Assembly (NCBI RefSeq): GCF_014779655.1
Contig: NZ_JACXYX010000004.1
Span: forward strand, 248,001-312,000
From: Nocardioides ganghwensis
GTDB taxonomy: Bacteria > Actinomycetota > Actinomycetes > Propionibacteriales > Nocardioidaceae
Direction: 5' to 3'
Length of the DNA stretch: 64,000 bases
Part shown: positions 58,989 through 64,000 of the stretch, piece after piece
Layout of the letters: every line of letters begins with the position of its first letter
How positions within the stretch are numbered: position 1 is the stretch's first letter
The notes under the pieces: generated by a model
The model's input: the letters and a program-made list of their open reading frames with translations, nothing else
Databases searched by the model: none
Told to the model about the DNA's origin: nothing
Made by a program: the position numbers and the translations under genes

Positions 58989-59570
58989 ATGCCCCGCTCC
59001 ACCCGTGACGCGGACGTCTCCCACGACCTCCGCCAGGCGATCCACCGCACCGGCTACTACCCCGAGGTCGTGGCCGACGGCGTCTTCTCCGCCGCCGGCG
59101 GCGAGGAGGTGCTCTCCTACTTCGTCCACCACGAGACGACGTTCGACCACGAGGAGGTGCGCCGGCACCTGACGGCGCTCCTGCTCACGCCCACCCGCCT
59201 CGTGATCGCCCACACCGACGAGCACCCCGGCGACGACCTCCTGCCCGAGCCCTACACCTCCACCACCACCGAGGCGGTCACGCTCACCTCGATCCGCACG
59301 GTGGTCGTCACGCGGATGGTGGCCAACCCCACGGCCGGGGTCGCCCCGCCCGCCGAGGCCGTGCTGACGATCGGCTGGGGAGGGGTGGGTCGGCTCGACC
59401 TCGAGCCCGCGGCCTGCTCGGACCCCAGCTGCGACGCCGACCACGGCTACACCGGCACCCTGGCGGGCGACGACTACACGCTGCGGGTGTCCGCGGCGGC
59501 CGAGGGCGCCGACGCGGTGGCCGGGCTGCTCGCCTTCTCCGACGCGCTCTCGGCGCGCACGCGCGGCTGA
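58989..59570 (+). CDS. DUF5998 family protein
   Basis: A 193-residue cytosolic protein matching the actinobacterial DUF5998 family. It contains IHRTGYYPEVVADGVFSAAGGEEVLSYFVHHETTFDHEEVRRHL, LLLTPTRLVIAHTDEHP and SDPSCDADHGYTGTLAGDD (two Cys and a His that might bind metal). No catalytic motif is evident. It precedes a phosphodiesterase-type gene by 10 bp, as in other actinobacteria, so the two probably function together. ATG 58989 has CAGACT 6 nt upstream. Confidence 0.85.
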   Translation: MPRSTRDADVSHDLRQAIHRTGYYPEVVADGVFSAAGGEEVLSYFVHHETTFDHEEVRRHLTALLLTPTRLVIAHTDEHPGDDLLPEPYTSTTTEAVTLTSIRTVVVTRMVANPTAGVAPPAEAVLTIGWGGVGRLDLEPAACSDPSCDADHGYTGTLAGDDYTLRVSAAAEGADAVAGLLAFSDALSARTRG

Positions 59571-59580
59571 CCCCCCGACG

Positions 59581-60723
59581 GTGACGACCGACCCCGGTCC
59601 GGACGCCTCGGCCTTCACCCTGCCGGCCTACGGCGAGCGCTCGCTGGCCGACGTCGTGCCGGCGGTCGCCCGGGCGCTCGGCACGCCGCTCGACGGCCAC
59701 CCCGGCGGCTTCGAGCTGCCCCCGGCCCCGTCCTACGTCGTCTTCCTCGTCGACGGCATGGGCGCCGAGCTGCTCGCGCGCCACGCGCACGCCGCGCCCT
59801 ACCTCTCCGCGCTCCTCGACGGCGCCGCCACCGGCACCGCGGGGGTGCCGTCGACGACGGCCACGTCGCTGACCTCGCTGGGCACCGGGCTGGTCCCGGG
59901 CGCGCACGGCCTGGTGGGCTTCACCGCCCGGATCCCTGGCACCGACCGCCTGCTCAACCACCTCTGGTGGGACAAGACCGTCGACCCCGTCGAGTGGCAG
60001 CCGCACCCGACCGCCTTCGGGCGGCTGGCGCACGCCGGCGTCCACGTCACCTCCGTCAACAAGCGCGACTTCGACGGCTCCGGCCTCACGCTCGCCTCGC
60101 AGCGCGGGGCGACGTACGTCGGCGCGGACCGCGTCGGCGAGCGGATCGCGGCGACCGTGGGCGCGTCGGCGGACCAGCCGTCGCTGACCTACGTCTACGA
60201 CTCGGACCTCGACTGGACCGGCCACAAGTTCGGCGTCGCCTCGACCCAGTGGCTCCAGCAGCTCGCGATGGTCGACGCGGAGGCCGAGCAGCTGCGGGAG
60301 GCGCTGCCCTCGTCCACCCGGCTCCTCGTGGTCGCCGACCACGGGATGGTCGACAGCCCGCGCGAGGCGCGGATCGACGTCGACGAGGTCGCCGGGATGC
60401 GGGACGGGGTGTCCCTGCTGGGCGGCGAGGCCCGCTTCCGTCACCTCTACTGCGCGGCCGGTGCGGTCGACGACGTGGTCGGCGCGTGGCGCGAGGTCCT
60501 CGGGGCGCGGGCCACCGTCGTCACCCGCGAGGACGCCATCGCCCGCGGCTGGTTCGGCGCGGTGCAGCCCGGCGTGCTGCCGCGGCTGGGCGACGTGATG
60601 GTCGCCTGCCACGACGAGACGGCGATCATGTCGACCCGGGACTTCGCCTACGAGGACACCCTGGTCGGGCTCCACGGCTCGCTGACGTCGACGGAGATGC
60701 TGATCCCCATCCTCGTGGGCTGA
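59581..60723 (+). CDS. Alkaline phosphatase superfamily protein (nucleotide pyrophosphatase/phosphodiesterase type)
   Basis: A 380-residue metalloenzyme. The first metal-binding Asp is in VVFLVDGMGAELL. The nucleophile is in the VPSTTATSLTSLGTGL segment, and later ligands are YDSDLDWTGHKFG (Asp, Asp, His), VVADHGMVD (Asp-His) and GLHGSLTSTEMLIP (His). These are the two-metal ligands of type I phosphodiesterase/nucleotide pyrophosphatase enzymes. No signal peptide is seen. Substrate unknown. GTG 59581 follows the DUF5998 stop by 10 bp (operon). It converges on tdk. Confidence 0.88.
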   Translation: MTTDPGPDASAFTLPAYGERSLADVVPAVARALGTPLDGHPGGFELPPAPSYVVFLVDGMGAELLARHAHAAPYLSALLDGAATGTAGVPSTTATSLTSLGTGLVPGAHGLVGFTARIPGTDRLLNHLWWDKTVDPVEWQPHPTAFGRLAHAGVHVTSVNKRDFDGSGLTLASQRGATYVGADRVGERIAATVGASADQPSLTYVYDSDLDWTGHKFGVASTQWLQQLAMVDAEAEQLREALPSSTRLLVVADHGMVDSPREARIDVDEVAGMRDGVSLLGGEARFRHLYCAAGAVDDVVGAWREVLGARATVVTREDAIARGWFGAVQPGVLPRLGDVMVACHDETAIMSTRDFAYEDTLVGLHGSLTSTEMLIPILVG

Positions 60724-60737
60724 CGCGCGGGCGCGTC
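60722..60737. terminator. Short palindrome between the phosphodiesterase and tdk genes
   Basis: GACGCG CGGG CGCGTC fills the whole gap between the two convergent stop codons. It is a 6-bp stem with a 4-nt loop, weak but suitably placed as a bidirectional terminator. Confidence 0.35.
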
Positions 60738-61400
60738 TCAGCCGAACGGCAGCGGTTCCGGCGCGAGGCTGACCGCCTTGGCCCGCGCCGCGGTGAGGCG
60801 GCGGCGGTGGTGCTGGCGGCAGAGCACCTCGTAGGCCACCTCCTGGGGGCCGGCGGGCGACTCGTCGGCCGGCTCGACGTCGCCGACGACGATGACCTCG
60901 CCGTCGGTGACCATCGCACCGTTCTCGGTGCGCGCGTTGTGGGTGGCGCGCTTGCCGCACCAGCACAGCGCCTCGACCTGGAGGACGTTCATCCGGTCGG
61001 CGAGCTCGACGAGCCGGGCGCTGCCGGGGAACAGCAGCGAGCGGAAGTCGGTGAGGATGCCGAAGGCGAAGACGTCGATCTGGAGCTCGTCGACGACCTT
61101 CGCGAGCTGGTCGATCTGCTCGGACGAGTAGAACTGGGCCTCGTCGCAGATGAGGTAGTCGATCCGGCCGCCGCGGGTGAGGGAGTCGACGACGTACTTC
61201 CAGAAGTCGAAGTCGGCGTCGACCTCGAGCGCGTCGTGGGTGAGCCCGAGACGGCTGGAGAGCACCGCCTGGCCGGAGCGGTCGTGGGTGGTGAAGATCC
61301 GGCCGACGCGTCCTCGGGCGGCGTGGTTGTGGTTGGTCTGGAGCGCCAGCGTCGACTTGCCGGAGTCCATCGTGCCCGTGAAGAAGTGCAGTTCAGCCAT
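60738..61400 (-). CDS. tdk: Thymidine kinase (type II)
   Basis: A 220-residue salvage kinase phosphorylating thymidine with ATP. It has the P-loop FTGTMDSGKSTLALQ (about 6-20), a LICDEAQFYSSEQIDQL segment with the catalytic Glu, and FGILTDFRSLLFPGS. The C-terminal zinc lobe has LCWCGKRATHNAR and VLCRQHHRRRL (CxC and CxxHH). Start ATG 61400, just before the lasso-like sequence MAELHFFTG. It is divergent from the sulfurtransferase, whose leaderless promoter lies about 40 bp away. Confidence 0.93.
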   Translation of the reverse strand: MAELHFFTGTMDSGKSTLALQTNHNHAARGRVGRIFTTHDRSGQAVLSSRLGLTHDALEVDADFDFWKYVVDSLTRGGRIDYLICDEAQFYSSEQIDQLAKVVDELQIDVFAFGILTDFRSLLFPGSARLVELADRMNVLQVEALCWCGKRATHNARTENGAMVTDGEVIVVGDVEPADESPAGPQEVAYEVLCRQHHRRRLTAARAKAVSLAPEPLPFG

Positions 61401-61442
61401 GTCCCGGCGAATCCTGTCACAGGGACCGTCCGCGGCGACGGC

Positions 61443-61448
61443 TACCGT
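61443..61448 (+). promoter_or_regulatory. -10 element, leaderless promoter of the sulfurtransferase
   Basis: TACCGT, 7 nt, then GTG 61456. Confidence 0.5.
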
Positions 61449-61455
61449 GCCGCGT

Positions 61456-62283
61456 GTGGACGACGACTTCGCAACGGGACCACTGATCAGCCCCGACGAG
61501 CTGGCTGCCGCGCTGGGCCGCGTCACCGTCCTCGACGTGCGCTACGTCATGGGCGGGCCGGCCGGACGCGGCGAGCACGCGGCGGGCCACGTGCCGGGAG
61601 CGGCGTACGTCGACCTCGACGAGGACCTCGCCGGCCCTCCGGGCAGGGGCGGGCGTCACCCGCTGCCCGACGAGGCCCGGTTCGCGGGGGCGATGCGGCG
61701 CGCCGGCGTCCGCGCCGACCGTCCGGTCGTGGCCTACGACGACTGGCAGGGACGGGCCGCGGCGCGGGCCTGGTGGCTGCTGCGCTTCCACGGCCACCCC
61801 GACGTACGCGTGCTGGACGGCGGGTGGACGGCGTGGCGTGAGGCGGGCCATGTCGTCGAGACGGGGGAGACGGCGCCCGAGCCGGGTGACTTCGTCGTCT
61901 CGCCGACCAAGCGGATGCCCGCGATCGGTGTCGAGGAGGTCCTCGGGGTCGACGTGCTCGTCGATGCGCGGGCGCCGGAGCGGTTCCGTGGCGAGACCGA
62001 GCCGGTCGACCCGGTCGCCGGCCACGTCCCCGGCGCGGTCAACGTGCCGACCACGGCCAACCTCGACGACCGCGGCCGGTTCCTCCGTCCGGAACGGCTG
62101 CGCGAGGCGTACGCCGGGGTGGGCGCCGACGCGGCGGCCAGCGTCGCCGCCTACTGCGGCTCCGGCGTGACCGCCGCCCACGACGTCCTCGCGATGGAGG
62201 TCGCCGGGATCCGGGCCGCGCTCTACCCCGGCAGCTGGAGCGAGTGGGTCACCGACCCGTCGCGACCCGTCGAGACGGGGTGA
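61456..62283 (+). CDS. Two-domain rhodanese-type sulfurtransferase
   Basis: A 275-residue enzyme with tandem rhodanese domains. The first is inactive: VLDVRYVMGGPAGRGEHAAGHVPGAAYVD, with Asp in VAYDDWQGRAAARAWW where the active Cys would be. The second carries VLVDARAPERFRGETEPVD and the active loop AYCGSGVTA, with Cys at 234. The CGSGVTA loop points to a mercaptopyruvate- or thiosulfate-type sulfurtransferase. GTG 61456 is preferred over GTG 61447 because of promoter spacing. Its stop TGA directly abuts the opposite-strand stop of the MOSC gene. Confidence 0.9.
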   Translation: MDDDFATGPLISPDELAAALGRVTVLDVRYVMGGPAGRGEHAAGHVPGAAYVDLDEDLAGPPGRGGRHPLPDEARFAGAMRRAGVRADRPVVAYDDWQGRAAARAWWLLRFHGHPDVRVLDGGWTAWREAGHVVETGETAPEPGDFVVSPTKRMPAIGVEEVLGVDVLVDARAPERFRGETEPVDPVAGHVPGAVNVPTTANLDDRGRFLRPERLREAYAGVGADAAASVAAYCGSGVTAAHDVLAMEVAGIRAALYPGSWSEWVTDPSRPVETG

Positions 62284-63120
62284 TCACTCCGCCCGGACCT
62301 CGTCGCCGACGCTGATGCGTCCCGGTGCCTCCGGGACTAGGTGCACCGCGAAGAGCGTCTTGCCGTCGACCAGGCGGTGGCGGGCCAGCGTGCGGGTCGG
62401 TTCCTTCGAGGTCGTCAGCGTGACGGGGTCGATCGTGGCCATCATGCAGCGCCCGACCGGCTTGCCGACCCGGAACGGGACGTCACCGACCACGACACGC
62501 GACCAGCCGTCCTCGCCGAACGGTTCGTCGCCGTCGACGACCAGGTTGGCGCGGAAGCGCTCGATCGGCAGCGGCTCCGGCGGCTCCTCGCCGAGCTCGA
62601 GCGACCGCTCGACGATCCAGTCGTTGAGCCGGCGCAGGGAGGCGATCGAGGCGATCGTGACCGGGAACGCGTCGGCGAACGCCGTGTGGTCGCCCGGCTC
62701 GGAGAACCCGGGCTGGAGGGTGCGGCGCGACGGGTCGTGGCACCAGACGAGGCGTACGTCGTCCCGGCCGAGGACGTCGCGCAGCCACCCGTCGGCCTCG
62801 GCGCCGGCGGGCCGGGCACGGAGGTCGAGGGAGAACAGCCGGACGTCGACCGGCTCGTCGTCCGGGACGGCGACCTGGAGGTCGGGCATCCCGGGGGTGC
62901 GCAGGCGCAGGCCTGCCGGGACGGCGGGATCAGTGGCCGGGGTGTCCGCGACGACCGTGAACAGCCGGGGTGCCTCGCGGGCCGAGACGAGCCGCCCCTC
63001 ACCGTCCACGAGCATCCAGGAGCGGTCGTCGGCCAGCCCGCGCGGCTGCACGGTCGTCGACGGGATCGAGCGGATGGTGCCGGACTTGAGCGGGTGGACG
63101 TCGATCTGGAGCAGGCGCAA
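62284..63120 (-). CDS. MOSC domain protein (MOSC_N + MOSC, YcbX-like)
   Basis: A 278-residue protein with an N-terminal MOSC beta-barrel (LLQIDVHPLKSGTIRSIPSTTVQPRGLADDRSWMLVDGEG) and a C-terminal MOSC domain (ERFRANLVVDGDEPFGEDGW, GKPVGRCMMATIDPVT with the conserved Cys for Moco binding). Related proteins detoxify N-hydroxylated bases using molybdenum cofactor. TTG 63120 is the only start near the first strand; it lies 4 bp after the sepH stop, so the two are coupled. The TGA stop touches the sulfurtransferase stop with no spacer (TGATCA at 62281-62286). Confidence 0.88.
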   Translation of the reverse strand: MRLLQIDVHPLKSGTIRSIPSTTVQPRGLADDRSWMLVDGEGRLVSAREAPRLFTVVADTPATDPAVPAGLRLRTPGMPDLQVAVPDDEPVDVRLFSLDLRARPAGAEADGWLRDVLGRDDVRLVWCHDPSRRTLQPGFSEPGDHTAFADAFPVTIASIASLRRLNDWIVERSLELGEEPPEPLPIERFRANLVVDGDEPFGEDGWSRVVVGDVPFRVGKPVGRCMMATIDPVTLTTSKEPTRTLARHRLVDGKTLFAVHLVPEAPGRISVGDEVRAE

Positions 63121-63124
63121 GGCG

Positions 63125-64000
63125 TCAGTCGCTCTTGCCGCCGCCGAACATGATCTCGTCCCAGCTCGGCACCGATGCGCGTCCACGCTTCTTCGCGGGC
63201 CTGGGCTTGGGGTCGGCCGGAGCCTCCGCGGCCGGGTCCTGCGGCGCCTGCGTGGTGTCGTCCCGTCCCCGGTCCCGGTCCGGCTCGTCCAGGTAGGCCT
63301 CCACCGGCTGCTCGGTGCCCAGGTCCGCCCCGGGGAGCTCCATCGTGGTCTCCGTGGCCGACTCGTCGTCGGTGACCATCTCGATCGCGTCGTCCCCGAG
63401 GGACAGGTCACCGAGGGGTACGTCGCCGCCCACCGCGCTGAGCCGGCGCTGGCGCGCGGCGGCGAGGTCGTCGGCCGCGGGGGAGTCGGCGGAGGAGGAG
63501 GCGGGTGCAGGCGGCGCGACGTCGCCGATGAGCCACCGGGCGTCCTCGTCGTCGACCGTCACGAAGCTGCCGCGCGGGTCGTGGGAGAAGGTCGCGGTGC
63601 CGACCCGGCCGGCCACCTCGTACAGGGCCGTCAGGGTCCAGCGGCCGTCCTCGCGACGCCAGGCGTCCCACTCGACGCTGTCGGGGTCGACGTTGTGCGA
63701 GCGCAGGTGGGCGTTGACGGCCTCACCGAGGGTGCGCGCCCCGGACTCCCCGCTGCGGCGTCGCATCGAGGCGAGCTGGGCACGCTGGGCCACGTGGGCA
63801 CGCTCGGCCAGGACGGGCGCGGCGAAGGCCATGATCTTCTCGACCGACGTGCCGGCGGCGTGCGCCACCGCCTCGGGGCTCTCGCCCGCGCGGATGCGCA
63901 TCTGGATGTCGCGGGGGCGGAGGCTTGATTCCATCGGGATCTCCAACTGGCCGTTGCTTTCGGGCGTGCTCGACAGGGCCCTGCGGAGCCGGGCGTCGAT
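63125..64000 (-). CDS. sepH: Septation protein SepH (DUF3071), 5' end outside the window
   Basis: The 3' 291 codons of a gene that continues past the right edge. The fragment opens with IDARLRRALSS and then GQLEIPMESSLRPRDIQMRIRAGESPEAVAHAAGTSVEKIMAFA, the HTH-like core of DUF3071/SepH. Further on come AWRREDGRWTLTALYEVAGRVGTATF and DARWLIGDV, then a disordered acidic linker and a C-terminal KKRGRASVPSWDEIMFGGG motif. SepH binds FtsZ and supports Z-ring function in actinobacteria. About 50 N-terminal residues are missing, judged by the usual length. An internal start near 63946 would cut into the conserved domain, so the gene is called partial. Confidence 0.92.
   Translation of the reverse strand: MDARLRRALSSTPESNGQLEIPMESSLRPRDIQMRIRAGESPEAVAHAAGTSVEKIMAFAAPVLAERAHVAQRAQLASMRRRSGESGARTLGEAVNAHLRSHNVDPDSVEWDAWRREDGRWTLTALYEVAGRVGTATFSHDPRGSFVTVDDEDARWLIGDVAPPAPASSSADSPAADDLAAARQRRLSAVGGDVPLGDLSLGDDAIEMVTDDESATETTMELPGADLGTEQPVEAYLDEPDRDRGRDDTTQAPQDPAAEAPADPKPRPAKKRGRASVPSWDEIMFGGGKSD

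Overview
The window reads as a high-GC actinobacterial chromosome, most likely a Nocardioides-type member of the Propionibacteriales. That placement is inferred from gene content and protein style: SigA with a Lys/Ala-rich N-terminus, SepH, DUF5998, DUF4192, DUF7455 and AftD-like proteins. No rRNA, tRNA, insertion sequence or CRISPR array was seen. Coding density is high, and most of the long alternative-frame ORFs are antisense shadows produced by GC bias.

Region 1 (about 1-22,400) is a cell-envelope glycan locus. It holds a GT4 glycosyltransferase, a DUF2613 mini-protein, three very large AftD/DUF3367-type arabinofuranosyltransferase-like membrane proteins, two acyltransferase-3 family membrane proteins, several small SAM methyltransferases, a DUF3068 protein and a secreted SGNH hydrolase with calcium-binding repeats. 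Two AftD-like genes each converge on, and overlap by more than 100 bp, an acyltransferase gene, which suggests a duplicated module. The middle AftD paralogue has lost the motifs that the other two share. The layout recalls the mycobacterial Rv0224c-Rv0236A arabinogalactan/LAM region (from memory). A decayed Ig-like/TSP3 gene lies at its right edge.

Region 2 (about 22,890-34,750) is mixed: an aminoglycoside-phosphotransferase-like kinase, rpsA with a strong terminator, a patatin-like protein, an OtrA/TetM-type ribosomal protection GTPase with a candidate leader ORF, an acyl-CoA-synthetase-like enzyme, a GlxA/AraC regulator with palindromic operators and a divergent mini membrane protein, a class Ic aspartate aminotransferase, coaE and a GH3 lipoprotein.

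Region 3 (about 34,760-64,000) is a conserved core block. It runs through a SigB-like sigma factor with a sigma-R-type promoter, dinB, DUF4192, a GCS2-family ligase, a stress protein, a HhH-GPD protein, principal sigma factor sigA, an M28 peptidase, a CapA-like protein, exporters, parE, a beta-carbonic anhydrase, a parC-lprG-MFS operon, a GNAT/acyl-CoA synthetase fusion, DUF5998, a phosphodiesterase, tdk, a sulfurtransferase, a MOSC protein and the 3' part of sepH. The sigA-parE-parC-sepH order resembles that of Streptomyces.

Many genes appear leaderless: a TANNNT -10 hexamer sits 6-8 nt before an ATG or GTG with no Shine-Dalgarno sequence. This pattern was used to choose several start codons.
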